This document shows positions 1-8,882 of a stretch of DNA of 64,000 nt, in pieces (the stretch's first letter is position 1; each line of letters opens with the position of its first letter). The DNA is taken from contig JAHIXK010000010.1 in assembly GCA_018815245.1 (NCBI GenBank), positions 124,001 to 188,000 of the forward strand, in the 5' to 3' direction. Source of the stretch: Gammaproteobacteria bacterium (GTDB lineage Bacteria > Pseudomonadota > Gammaproteobacteria > Burkholderiales > Burkholderiaceae_B). A program made the translations under genes and the position numbers. Below the pieces are notes generated by a model. It made no database searches, was not told the DNA's origin, and was given only the letters and a program-made list of their open reading frames with translations.

Positions 1-1143
1 ATGATTATTGGCCAAAGCGCAGAAGCGTGGAACGACCCAGAATACGAAGAATATTTCAAGGCACAGGTCTTTGCGGAGGAACTGATCGAATACCACATGG
101 GCGCTGAGAAGCTGGACACAGCGCTTGTTCGCCGCCGCAGCAACGACGACCTGGTGGGAGTGTCGCCTGCCTTCATGAATGCGTTCGAACTGCTGCAACG
201 CGCAGCACAAGGCAACATCACCGTGCTGCTGCTGGGTGAAACGGGCGTGGGCAAGGAAATGTTTGCCCGCTGGTTGCACGACAACAGCCCGCGCGCCAGA
301 GGCCCCTTTCTCGCGGTAAACTGTGCGGCCATTCCGCATGAGTTGATTGAAGCTGAATTGTTTGGTGTAGAAAAAGGCGCTTACACGGGCGCACACACAC
401 CGCGTGCAGGCCGCTTCGAGCGGGCCGACCACGGCACCTTGTTTCTGGATGAAGTGGGTGACCTGCCCTTGTCCACGCAGGTGAAGTTGCTGCGTGTGTT
501 ACAAACCGGCGAGTTTGAAAGGCTGGGTTCTGAACGTGTACAAAAAGTGAATGTACGCATTGTTGCAGCCACCAATGTAGAGCTTCAACAGGCCATTCGC
601 GACAACAAATTCCGTATCGACCTGTACTACCGGCTCAACACCTTCCCAATCAAGATTCCGCCCCTGCGGGAACGGCAAGCCGACATTTCACCGCTAATCA
701 ACCGCTTCATGACCAAGTACTGCGCCAGCTACAACAAAAAGCTGCAGGGCTTGACCGACAAAGCCATGCAAGAAGTAATGAGCTATGAATGGCCTGGCAA
801 TATTCGCGAACTGGAAAACCTGATTGAACGCGCTGTGGTGCTGGTACCCGATGGTGGCTATGTCGAGGCCTGCCACCTGTTCGATGACCGCATTGAGCCC
901 TGCAAGGAAAAATCGCAACTCAATGCACAAGGCGAACTGGCCCCAGTTGAAACCCGACCCATCGACGAGTTGTGCCATGAAATTCTGACCAAAAATGTGG
1001 GGCTAGATACGCTGGAGCGTCGCCTGATGCAAACCGCATTGAAGCAGGCCAAAGGCAACCTGTCACAGGCAGCGCGGGTGCTGGGCATTACCCGCCCGCA
1101 ACTGGCTTACCGCTTGAAGAAGGAAGGCATACCGCTGGAGTGA
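1..1143 (+). CDS. Sigma-54-dependent activator, XylR/DmpR type, C-terminal part (5' end outside the window)
   Basis: This is the central and C-terminal part of an enhancer-binding protein that activates sigma-54 promoters. Visible are a Walker A motif (GETGVGKE, residues 79-86), the sigma-54 contact loop GAYTGA (126-131, Tyr in place of the usual Phe), a Walker B block (LFLDEVGD, 147-154), the R-finger region, and a C-terminal Fis-type helix-turn-helix (about 350-376). The first 45 residues (GQSAEAW...YF) resemble the end of a V4R effector domain and its linker, as in DmpR, XylR or TbuT. The frame is open at base 1, so the ATG there is probably internal and the effector-sensing half lies upstream. 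The nearby meta-cleavage operon makes an aromatic-responsive regulator likely, but the effector cannot be read here. The AAA+ assignment is very safe; the subfamily is inferred. Confidence 0.9.
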   Translation: MIIGQSAEAWNDPEYEEYFKAQVFAEELIEYHMGAEKLDTALVRRRSNDDLVGVSPAFMNAFELLQRAAQGNITVLLLGETGVGKEMFARWLHDNSPRARGPFLAVNCAAIPHELIEAELFGVEKGAYTGAHTPRAGRFERADHGTLFLDEVGDLPLSTQVKLLRVLQTGEFERLGSERVQKVNVRIVAATNVELQQAIRDNKFRIDLYYRLNTFPIKIPPLRERQADISPLINRFMTKYCASYNKKLQGLTDKAMQEVMSYEWPGNIRELENLIERAVVLVPDGGYVEACHLFDDRIEPCKEKSQLNAQGELAPVETRPIDELCHEILTKNVGLDTLERRLMQTALKQAKGNLSQAARVLGITRPQLAYRLKKEGIPLE

Positions 1144-1188
1144 GAAAGCATGCTCACTGAATAACGCTGGCATGTTCGACAATTTCAC

Positions 1189-1260
1189 GTCCGAAATAAT
1201 TTTACAAATTTCGGACATTCTATTGCACTCTGTCCGAAAAATATATATAAATGTCGGACA
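1189..1260 (+). promoter_or_regulatory. Promoter and inverted-repeat operator array of the AbiEi/AbiEii operon
   Basis: Two perfect inverted repeats share a common arm. GTCCGAAAT (1189-1197) pairs with ATTTCGGAC (1208-1216), and TTTCGGACA (1209-1217) pairs with TGTCCGAAA (1231-1239). A further related palindromic element, TGTCGGACA, lies at 1252-1260. A sigma-70-like promoter (TTGCAC at 1223-1228, 17 bp, TATAAA at 1246-1251) is interleaved with them, and a strong ribosome site AGGAGAGG precedes the ATG at 1270. AbiEi antitoxins are known to repress their own operon by binding inverted repeats, so this is the expected autoregulatory site. Repeats and spacing are seen directly; binding is inferred. 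Confidence 0.75.
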
Positions 1261-1269
1261 GGAGAGGTA

Positions 1270-1989
1270 ATGTCTACACTCAAATCCCACATCTCAGCCC
1301 TGATAGAAGCGACCGAAACCGGACGAGTTTGGGTACCAACCGACTTTGCGCAGCTGGGGAGTCGTGATGCCATCGACAAAACCCTGCAACGCATGGTGCA
1401 GGCAGGAGAATTACGTCGCATCGACAGGGGCCTCTATGACAGGCCCAAGGTCAATAGCCTGACTAAACGCCCAACCACCCCAGATTACCGCGCTGTGACT
1501 GAAGCGATTGCACGCCGTGACAACTTGCGATTACTTGTGGACGGAATGACCGCCGCCAACGACTTGGGGTTAACCGATGCGGTGCCCGCACGCGTCACCA
1601 TCCACACCGACACCCGTCGCCGCGCAATTCAACTAGACAAACTCACAATTGAATTCAAGCAGACCGCACCGAGCCGTCTTTACTGGGCGGGGCGTCCGGC
1701 CATGCGTATCGTACAAGCGCTGTATTGGTTGAAAGACACATTAACTTCAGACCGTTCTCTAATCTTGAACAAACTAGCCAAAATACTAGCCGACCCCACC
1801 CATGGCTTTACACTTCGTCAGGATCTGCTGGCTGGTTTCAACGTGTTGCCGGCGTGGATGCAAAGTATGATCCGTGAACTCCTGGCAGGTGACCCGCAAA
1901 ATACATCAACTACAAAGCCTCAATCAAGCAGCAATGGAAATGCACAGTCGATACGATGTAGCTCTGCAAAAAACAAGGAGGTCCGTTGA
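1270..1989 (+). CDS. AbiEi-family (DUF6088-like) type IV antitoxin and autorepressor
   Basis: This 239-residue protein has an N-terminal winged-helix-like segment (about residues 1-60, including WVPTDFAQLGSRDAIDKTL and the RIDRGLYDRP turn), as found in AbiEi/DUF6088 antitoxins. A C-terminal domain follows that in the family counters the toxin. It lies directly upstream of and overlaps the nucleotidyltransferase toxin gene by TTGA (1986-1989), the standard arrangement of AbiE systems. The start is fixed by AGGAGAGG just before the ATG and by the operator array at 1189-1260. Known members work as type IV antitoxins, without binding the toxin directly, and repress their promoter. The last 30 residues are low-complexity and Ser/Asn-rich. 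Family assignment is strong from motif plus context. Confidence 0.85.
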   Translation: MSTLKSHISALIEATETGRVWVPTDFAQLGSRDAIDKTLQRMVQAGELRRIDRGLYDRPKVNSLTKRPTTPDYRAVTEAIARRDNLRLLVDGMTAANDLGLTDAVPARVTIHTDTRRRAIQLDKLTIEFKQTAPSRLYWAGRPAMRIVQALYWLKDTLTSDRSLILNKLAKILADPTHGFTLRQDLLAGFNVLPAWMQSMIRELLAGDPQNTSTTKPQSSSNGNAQSIRCSSAKNKEVR

Positions 1990-3056
1990 ATCCCGCATTT
2001 GATTCTGTAATCAACGCCAGCGATGCCGAGCGGCGAGACTTGTTTCTTGGCGCCTCAGCTCGACTTGGTACTGCGGTTCAAAACATCGAGAAGGATTTCT
2101 GGGTCTGTTGGACACTCGATGCACTGTTCAACGGTCTGGAAACTGGTGGCCCCCGCCTGCTGTTCAAAGGCGGTACCTCACTGTCCAAAGCCTTTGGTCT
2201 CATATCACGCTTCTCCGAAGACATAGACATCACCGTGTTCCGTGATGATTTGGGACAGGGTGCCGAGATTGCCGACCTGGCTGCACTAAGTGGCAAGAAG
2301 CGCCGAGCACGTCTTGATGCCATCCGCTCCGCGTGTCAGGCCTACATTGCAGGATCATTGACCGAACAGTTCACCCAAATCGCAGCATCTGTCATTCCAG
2401 GGAACCGCTTTCGACTGGAACCTGACCCAGACGATCAAGATTGTCAGAGCTTGTTGTTCTGGTATCCCGCGGTAACAGCCACCCCAGGCGATTACATCCG
2501 TTCAGCCGTCAAGATAGAGGCGGGTGCAAAGTCTGCACTCGATCCGAATATCGAATCCTCTGTTACACCGTACGTTACACAGGACCTGCCAAACCTGGAT
2601 TTGACCATAGCGAATGTGGTCACGGTGAAACCTGAGCGCACCTTCTGGGACAAAGTCATGATCTTGCACGGGCTACGCCAGTGGCACGACCGTCGCGGCG
2701 AGCTGCGACACGGCGGGCAACGCATCTCACGGCACTACTACGACGTGCATCAACTGATGCAGGCGCCGTCGACAGCCGAATGGCAGGCTGACCACAAGCT
2801 GGCGATCGACTGCGCACATCATGCAAGGCTGTTTTTCGGCGGCGCCGATCTTGGGCTCGACAGTGCTACACCCGGCACGTTCACGCTGATACCGAACACC
2901 ACAATGCGCGACTCACTCAAAAAAGACTACGACGCAATGGCTGGCATGATCTTCGGCGACATTCCTCCATTCGAAGCTGTGATGCACAGCGCAGAACACT
3001 TCGAACAGATCGTCAATGGCGTTGCAATGGCCGCAATCGCCACAAAAGGAACGTAG
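1986..3056 (+). CDS. AbiEii/AbiGii-family nucleotidyltransferase toxin
   Basis: This 356-residue protein is of the AbiEii/AbiGii toxin family, DUF1814-type nucleotidyltransferases. The diagnostic block is present: FKGGTSLSKAFGLI (residues 60-73) followed by SEDIDI (77-82), where D79 and D81 are the expected metal-binding residues. The translation start is an unusual TTG at 1986, overlapping the antitoxin stop, but it sits behind a near-perfect AAGGAGG ribosome site at about 1975-1981, which decides the start. Family members transfer nucleotides, in some cases to tRNA acceptor ends, and cause reversible growth arrest that can abort phage infection. The gene is intact and ends just before the terminator hairpin at 3092. 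Target and phage specificity cannot be told from sequence. Confidence 0.88.
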   Translation: MNPAFDSVINASDAERRDLFLGASARLGTAVQNIEKDFWVCWTLDALFNGLETGGPRLLFKGGTSLSKAFGLISRFSEDIDITVFRDDLGQGAEIADLAALSGKKRRARLDAIRSACQAYIAGSLTEQFTQIAASVIPGNRFRLEPDPDDQDCQSLLFWYPAVTATPGDYIRSAVKIEAGAKSALDPNIESSVTPYVTQDLPNLDLTIANVVTVKPERTFWDKVMILHGLRQWHDRRGELRHGGQRISRHYYDVHQLMQAPSTAEWQADHKLAIDCAHHARLFFGGADLGLDSATPGTFTLIPNTTMRDSLKKDYDAMAGMIFGDIPPFEAVMHSAEHFEQIVNGVAMAAIATKGT

Positions 3057-3091
3057 CGACCCTGAGCGACTATTTCAGTGTGAAGCAAAAA

Positions 3092-3124
3092 AAGGCAAGC
3101 TTCTGAAGATCAGAAGTTTGCCTT
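3092..3124 (-). terminator. Rho-independent terminator of the dmp/envelope operon
   Basis: A 15-bp stem (3092-3106 with 3110-3124, one G-T pair) encloses a 3-nt loop. On the minus strand it is followed by a run of seven T, a textbook intrinsic terminator for the operon ending with the DUF1329 gene at 3184. On the plus strand it may also help end the toxin transcript, though only a short T run follows on that side. Confidence 0.8.
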
Positions 3125-3183
3125 AAAGCCTCCTGGAGGAGGATCAGTTCCGGTGAGACGTAACCGGAAAAGCGGATGAAACC

Positions 3184-4488
3184 TTAGTTTCCGCCGCGCA
3201 TGAACTGCACACGCATCATTTCAGGTGGAGTCAGCTTTGGATCAACCAAACCTTTGAACTGGCCTGTGGTGCAGTGCTGGCTTTGTACATCAACCATGCT
3301 GAAGCTGTCGTCAATCGCAACGCCCGTTCCTTTGTTGATGGGGTGGTGAAAATCAGGATGACTTTTACCAATCGTCCAGCTTTTCCACAACTCATTCTTG
3401 CGGTCATACACCAAGGTTCGGGACACTGCGAAGGTTTGCGCGTCCACATGCATCACACGTCTACCAATTGGGTGTGACGGGTTCACCGGCTTGGCTTCCA
3501 GCACATACACCTTGCGCAACTGCCAGGTAATGTCGGGAAAACATTGGCCTTGCCCTGTGAAATTGATGAACTTGAAACCATCGGATTCCTTGAACTCATC
3601 GGTCAACTTCATTTCAGTGTGATTGTAAAAAGGCATCAGAATATTCTTGGTGCCTTTGTAGCTCCAGTTCATGTCTGAAACACGGCCGTTGTATCCCTCG
3701 AAGTCCTCAATCATCAGGTCGGAACCCAGGAAGGAATCGGTGGTTTGACCAGTGGCCAGACGGCGCACGCGGCGCTGAAAACCCAGGTACAGGTTGGCCT
3801 CGTCCAGCTTCTGGTCGTCGTCGTAACGCTGAATCAACAACTGCGTGTCTTTCAAGTCCTGTGGCTCCAACACCTTCACATAAATGGCACGGAAGAAATC
3901 GGATGGATTGGGTGCCACTTCCGGTGTCGGTGTGTGCTGCACCCGATGTTTGAAATTCAGGAAATGGAAGTTGTACTTGATGGTGCGTTCCAGCTGGCCT
4001 GTTTGCAAGTTGCGGAATTTCCAGTAGAACGGGTAAATGGCTGCACCATCACCCCAGTTAATACCGTACTTGTAGTTCCACGCCAGCTTCTCGCCCGCAC
4101 GTGCGTCTTTTGCATCAGGCTCTTCAAGGAAAGGGCGACCACCAGCGAAACCGGTGATATCCCCGTTCTTGGGACCCAACTTGGTTTTACCCAAATTCTT
4201 GCGACTTGCGTCCACGTAAAACTTGTCAACATCAAAGCTGGTGGTTTTACCCACCTTGATGTCGTACCAACCATTCTTTATCGTCATGTACATGCCGGGG
4301 TCGAGCGCCTCTTTAAACTGCTCCACGTTGGCCTTGTTCACCACTGTACCTGGCTGCAAACCAGCCACCGAAGGAACACCGTTTTTGTACGGGTTGAATG
4401 AACTTTGCAAATCAGCTTCAGTGGCGGCGTGGGCTGAGCCCAAGGCGCTGACTGCCGCGATGGATATCGTGAATACTTTCATTTTCAT
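3184..4488 (-). CDS. DUF1329 periplasmic/outer-membrane-associated protein
   Basis: This 434-residue protein has a clear Sec signal peptide (MKMKVFTISIAAVSALGSAHA) and then the DUF1329 fold, thought to be LolA/LolB-like from family annotation. Recognisable stretches are the N-terminal GMYMTIKNGWYDIKV and the C-terminal segment with HPIGRRVMHVDAQT. DUF1329 genes are habitually found beside DUF1302 and MMPL/RND genes in bacteria that degrade hydrophobic compounds, and that set is seen here (4507-9883). It is the last gene of the minus-strand operon, 18 bp from DUF1302. No biochemical role is firmly established; a part in moving hydrophobic molecules across the envelope is inference. Confidence 0.85.
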   Translation of the reverse strand: MKMKVFTISIAAVSALGSAHAATEADLQSSFNPYKNGVPSVAGLQPGTVVNKANVEQFKEALDPGMYMTIKNGWYDIKVGKTTSFDVDKFYVDASRKNLGKTKLGPKNGDITGFAGGRPFLEEPDAKDARAGEKLAWNYKYGINWGDGAAIYPFYWKFRNLQTGQLERTIKYNFHFLNFKHRVQHTPTPEVAPNPSDFFRAIYVKVLEPQDLKDTQLLIQRYDDDQKLDEANLYLGFQRRVRRLATGQTTDSFLGSDLMIEDFEGYNGRVSDMNWSYKGTKNILMPFYNHTEMKLTDEFKESDGFKFINFTGQGQCFPDITWQLRKVYVLEAKPVNPSHPIGRRVMHVDAQTFAVSRTLVYDRKNELWKSWTIGKSHPDFHHPINKGTGVAIDDSFSMVDVQSQHCTTGQFKGLVDPKLTPPEMMRVQFMRGGN

Positions 4489-4506
4489 GGTGTGTCTCCT
4501 GTCTGA

Positions 4507-6429
4507 TTAGAAGTTGTAACGCATCTGCACAAACAGATCGTCTTCTTTGAATGCCGCGCCAATCGGGCCTGCACGGAATCGGCCAAGTGGTTCAAACCCA
4601 CCTAAACCTGCTGATCCTGGAGTGGATCCGGGTGGGCCTGTTACGCCTGGGTAAGGGTTGCACGAACGGCAATCATCAAACTGGTATTTGTTGTTCTCGC
4701 CCACCTTGAAGTTGGCACCAAATACAATTTTCAGATTGTCGCTGTACAGCCATTCAACCGAAGGTGCAATTGCAGTAGCCTCGGCTTTGAAGTCGTGCGC
4801 CATGATCAGCGTTGGACTGACACGGCCGTTCTGCAAAAAACCTTTCACAAGCAATGTGCCGATCGCATTGGTTTCCCAATCAGGCATACCCGCAATGCCT
4901 TGCGAGCGCTGTGCAACTTCGTGATCAAAAATATGCTGCACAAACAACTGCCCTGAAATCAAAGTTGCAATGCGGGGGTTGATCCAGTCAATGAAAGTTG
5001 GTCGGTCTACACCTACCACTGCACGGAACACGTTGTTTTCGGAATACAACTGCGGTTGCAGCGTATTTGCAAACTCTTCACCTTCAGTCAATGCAGCTTC
5101 CACACGCACAGCAGCGGCAGCTTCTTCAATCTGGAAGTCGAGAGATCCACCCACCAAATTCACACGTGGATACACAAAATCAAATGCGATCAGGTGTGTG
5201 TTGTCTGGCCCCTGTGGTGCACCTGTGCCCACGTTCACGGCACCACTGGTGATGCCGCGCAGCGATGGCAACTGGGAACGGTAGGTCAAGGCGTTCAAGG
5301 AGAAGCCCGTGCCGTTTGCCGTAATGCCTTCATACTTCAAACCCAACTGTGTGTTGTCCAGTTTCCAATCTGGCAAATACACATCACGAATACCAAGCTG
5401 ACCAGGACCAAAGTTGGCTGCAATGGTTTGCATGCCAGCGCCATCGGGCAAAAAATTGGCCACGGTGCCGCCGTTGTCCCACAGGTTTTTCAAACCACGG
5501 AACAAACAACCCGCATCCAGTATCACGTTGGGTTGACCACACTGCCCCAGGTTATTGGGGCGGAATTTGTCGAAGTTCCACACCACTTGCAGGTTGCGAT
5601 CCTGCATGGTTTCTGAAGGACCCAAGCGCCATTCAGCCTGCGCAATCCACATGGGAATTCGAATGTCTTCAAGTTCGTCATAAATGTTGTTGCGAGAGAA
5701 ATCAACCGGGTTGATTACATCGAGCACGCGAAACAAATCGGTACGGCCCCACACCACTTGTTGCTTACCAACTTTCAGAAACAAGTCGGTGCCGTCTTTT
5801 AATGCAAAGGTATTGGTGGCGTATGCTTCACGAATAAAGTCAAGGCGACTGTTGAACTCTGGGTGGCGAAGTTCGTTGAGCGTCAGTTCACCATAACCAC
5901 CAAAGTCGACGCAACCCCGTGAATCATAATCACAGGGCCGTACTGGTACGCCAAAGGCCACACCACCATTCTGGCCATGCCAACGGTCACCCAGCACACG
6001 GAATCCTTCGTTCGGGCTGTTGGGGTAAGTTGCCCCATTGAACAAGGGAACACCACCGCCATGGGGCACACTACCACCGGGGCCGATCGAACTTTGCAAT
6101 TGAATGGGGCCGCCTGCGGACTTGCCAAACTGGTCTTTATTCAGATCGTACACACCATCGTAGGTACCCCGAAAAACACCGTTGTAACGCCAGCCATTTT
6201 TGCCAGTCTTTTCTCCCTCAGCAATCAAGGTGTTTCTGAACTTGGCCATGCCCACCGACTCACCGGTGTTGTCCTCTCCGCGATAAACCGAGTGGTTCTC
6301 ATAGAACAAATCCACCTCGTAATCCTCGCCTTCGAACGTTGCTGCATTCGCAATACCCGGCAATGTACCGAGTACGGCTGCTGCGAACAGCGCCGAACGC
6401 AGAGCGGGTTTTTGTCTCATTTTTTTCAT
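4507..6429 (-). CDS. DUF1302 outer-membrane beta-barrel-like protein
   Basis: This 640-residue protein starts with a signal peptide (ALRSALFAAAVLGTLPGIANA). It contains DUF1302 hallmarks: repeated amphipathic strands, the block KVGKQQVVWGRTDLFRVLD followed by NPVDFSRNN, and an aromatic last strand (FVQMRYNF) typical of outer-membrane barrels recognised by the BAM complex. Length is usual for the family. It is placed between the MMPL transporter (44 bp upstream) and DUF1329 (18 bp downstream). By position it may form the outer-membrane exit or entry port of the module; this is inference, as the family has no settled function. Confidence 0.85.
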   Translation of the reverse strand: MKKMRQKPALRSALFAAAVLGTLPGIANAATFEGEDYEVDLFYENHSVYRGEDNTGESVGMAKFRNTLIAEGEKTGKNGWRYNGVFRGTYDGVYDLNKDQFGKSAGGPIQLQSSIGPGGSVPHGGGVPLFNGATYPNSPNEGFRVLGDRWHGQNGGVAFGVPVRPCDYDSRGCVDFGGYGELTLNELRHPEFNSRLDFIREAYATNTFALKDGTDLFLKVGKQQVVWGRTDLFRVLDVINPVDFSRNNIYDELEDIRIPMWIAQAEWRLGPSETMQDRNLQVVWNFDKFRPNNLGQCGQPNVILDAGCLFRGLKNLWDNGGTVANFLPDGAGMQTIAANFGPGQLGIRDVYLPDWKLDNTQLGLKYEGITANGTGFSLNALTYRSQLPSLRGITSGAVNVGTGAPQGPDNTHLIAFDFVYPRVNLVGGSLDFQIEEAAAAVRVEAALTEGEEFANTLQPQLYSENNVFRAVVGVDRPTFIDWINPRIATLISGQLFVQHIFDHEVAQRSQGIAGMPDWETNAIGTLLVKGFLQNGRVSPTLIMAHDFKAEATAIAPSVEWLYSDNLKIVFGANFKVGENNKYQFDDCRSCNPYPGVTGPPGSTPGSAGLGGFEPLGRFRAGPIGAAFKEDDLFVQMRYNF

Positions 6430-6473
6430 GTTGCCCCTTCTCCTTTGTTGCTGTTGTACTGCTTGATAATTTT

Positions 6474-8882
6474 TCAGGCGGCTTTCGCCAGTTTTAAATC
6501 AGCGGCTTGTGCTTTGTGGTCCAGCACTTCACCCATCACAAACCTTGGTTTGAACACCACACACCAGGCCGGCACAATCAACATGGCGGCAATGGCATTC
6601 ACAATCAGCATGAAACTCAGCAGCACGGCTGCATCGGACTGGAATCGGAGGTCGGACATGAAAATCCACAACACCACACCGGCAATCAGCGTGGCGGCTG
6701 TGAAGCTGACGGCATAGCCTGTAGAGGCCACAGCGTTGATCACGGCTTGCTTGATATTTTTAACAATGTGCATTTCTTCACGAATGCGGTCCATGAAGTA
6801 CACGGCGTAGTCAATTCCCACCCCCACACCCACGGCAATTACAGGCACGGTGTTCACACTAATCCCGATACCGAATGCACCCATGTAGGCGTAAGTCATT
6901 AGCGTGGCAAACAGCATGGGCATGATCATCAACCAGCCCGCGTGCATCGAGCGGTAATAAATCATCACCAAGGTGAACGCCATGATCATGACGGCAGGAA
7001 TGATGATCATGTGATCGGTGTGCAAAGCCTGATTGGCCGCAGCAGTCACGCCAATAATGCCGCCACCCAGTTCAATGCTCAGGCCCGGCACTTCGGCCTC
7101 CGCAATGCGCTTGCCTTCTTCAGCCAACGCCACAATGCGATTGATGGTGCTGGCCTTGTGGTCTTTGTAATAGAACACCATGTTGGCTTCGTTTTCATCG
7201 GGTGTAACGAATTCTTTCAGCGCGCCAGGGATTGGGCTGGACACCTGGTAAGCAAACATCAAGCCGCCCACTTCAGCTTCGTTGTCGGGCAGTTGTGCCC
7301 AACGCGGATCATCGTTGTGCAGCAAACGATTCACCACACGCACCACACCAGGAATGGCTTTGGTGCCACCCAGTTCAGGGTCGCTCAACATGTGGGCCTG
7401 AAACTTTTCGATCGCAGCCATTACTTCGGGGCTTTTTATTCCACCCTTCTCGACCGTACGCGCCAGCACATGCAGTTCTTCGGAACCGGGGAACAAGTCG
7501 TTGATGGCCTTGGTACCCAGGTTGTAGTCGTGGTCGCGATTCAGAATGGGCGAGCCAGGTTCTGATTCGCCCATCTGCACGTCTTTCACGTAATACAAAC
7601 CAGCCGCCGAGAACGCCACCGTGGCGATCAGCACTGTCAGTGCCCCATTGAAACGCGCCACTGTTTTGCTGGTGATGTTGCCCAGTGCATCACGAATGCC
7701 CTGGTTTTCGTTTTTGGTGTTCTTGGGTTGAGGCAGAATGGTCAGCGCCAGCGGCACCATGAAGTGCACCGTGAAAATGACCGAGAAGCCCCAGAAGCCC
7801 GCAGCAATACCGAGTTTGTAATTAAATGGTGCAGCACCCAACACCAACACAGCAATGCCCAAGGCATCCACAATAATCGCCAGCGAACCAGGGCGGAACA
7901 AAGCCTCCAACGCATTGCGTGCGGCCTTCTTGCCATTCTTCACAATCGCCAGTTCTTCGTAATAGCGCACCACCAATTGCACACCATGCGACGTAGCCCG
8001 TGCAGCAATCAGGAATGGAATGGGCAAGGACAAAGGCTCAAGGTTAATGCCCACCATGGCCATAAAACCCAAGCCCCAAATTGACGACAAGGCAATGCCC
8101 AGCAGTGGCAATGCAATGCCATAGAAGCGGCGGAAATACACAATCAACAGCAGAGTGAGCAAAGCCAGTGTGTAAGCCAGAATTGCCACAAGTTGCTCAA
8201 GGTAGGTGTACACCCAGCCGGTCAGCACCGGGTTGCCGGTTGTGTACAAATTGTGTTTCTCGTCGCCTAACTCGGCGCGCAAATCCATCAATGCACCGAA
8301 GGTTTTTTCGTAATCAATATCACCCTCGTTCAGCTGCGCCTTGATCAAGGCCGCCTTCATGTCGGGCGACACCAACAAACCATAAATGGTGGGGTTGGCA
8401 GTGACATCTTTCTGTAACTGCTTCAGTTGGGCATTGCTTAATTCACCGTTGTTGCTGTCGTAAAAAGTGTCGGAAAGAAAAGCACCTGTTTCATCCAGAT
8501 AAATTTTTCTGGATGATCGGTGAGTCAGGCTGCTCACCAGGTTGTGGTTTACGCTCGGCAAGTTGTCCACGCCTTGGGTGGCTTTTTCAATCAACTTCAA
8601 AGTGTCGTTGTTGAAAATGGTGCCCTCTTTCACTTCCACGGCCATCACGACCATATTGGCCCCACCGAAGTTTTCCTTCAGCTGGTTGTAGGTTTTGATG
8701 TAGGGGTGGTTCTGTGGCAGCAAATCCGAAAAATCGGAATACACCTTCAGCTGCGGAATGGCTGCCGCAAAACCCAAAGTGACCAGCATGATCATGCCCA
8801 ACACAATTTTCGGGTTGGCAAACAACCATTCTTCTGCGCGAATAATTTGAGCGATCAAACGATCGGCGAATGACTTGATCAT
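6474..8882 (-). CDS. MMPL/RND-superfamily inner-membrane transporter
   Basis: This 802-residue protein has the duplicated RND plan. TM1 (about residues 24-45) is followed by a large periplasmic loop and a five-helix bundle, and the second half repeats the plan. The block AVGVGVGIDYAVYFMDRIREE in the second half, and the parallel RATSHGVQLVVRYYEEL in the first, are the conserved MMPL/HAE3 signatures. Such pumps use the proton gradient to move hydrophobic molecules. The start ATG overlaps the stop of the YCF48-like gene (ATGA, 8879-8882), so the two are translationally coupled. The cargo is unknown; export or trafficking of hydrocarbon-like substrates fits the neighbourhood. Confidence 0.9.
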   Translation of the reverse strand: MIKSFADRLIAQIIRAEEWLFANPKIVLGMIMLVTLGFAAAIPQLKVYSDFSDLLPQNHPYIKTYNQLKENFGGANMVVMAVEVKEGTIFNNDTLKLIEKATQGVDNLPSVNHNLVSSLTHRSSRKIYLDETGAFLSDTFYDSNNGELSNAQLKQLQKDVTANPTIYGLLVSPDMKAALIKAQLNEGDIDYEKTFGALMDLRAELGDEKHNLYTTGNPVLTGWVYTYLEQLVAILAYTLALLTLLLIVYFRRFYGIALPLLGIALSSIWGLGFMAMVGINLEPLSLPIPFLIAARATSHGVQLVVRYYEELAIVKNGKKAARNALEALFRPGSLAIIVDALGIAVLVLGAAPFNYKLGIAAGFWGFSVIFTVHFMVPLALTILPQPKNTKNENQGIRDALGNITSKTVARFNGALTVLIATVAFSAAGLYYVKDVQMGESEPGSPILNRDHDYNLGTKAINDLFPGSEELHVLARTVEKGGIKSPEVMAAIEKFQAHMLSDPELGGTKAIPGVVRVVNRLLHNDDPRWAQLPDNEAEVGGLMFAYQVSSPIPGALKEFVTPDENEANMVFYYKDHKASTINRIVALAEEGKRIAEAEVPGLSIELGGGIIGVTAAANQALHTDHMIIIPAVMIMAFTLVMIYYRSMHAGWLMIMPMLFATLMTYAYMGAFGIGISVNTVPVIAVGVGVGIDYAVYFMDRIREEMHIVKNIKQAVINAVASTGYAVSFTAATLIAGVVLWIFMSDLRFQSDAAVLLSFMLIVNAIAAMLIVPAWCVVFKPRFVMGEVLDHKAQAADLKLAKAA

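Noticed and set aside
1-1143. The first gene as a complete short activator starting at base 1
   Set aside because: The N-terminus reads as the end of a V4R domain and linker, and the frame is open at the window edge; it is treated as partial.
3745-4401. 218-residue plus-strand open frame antisense to the DUF1329 gene
   Set aside because: The minus-strand frame has a signal peptide, recognisable family blocks and operon context; the plus-strand frame has none and is a coding shadow.
5977-6717. 246-residue plus-strand frame across the DUF1302/MMPL junction
   Set aside because: It lies antisense to two clear genes, has no domain signature and no ribosome site.
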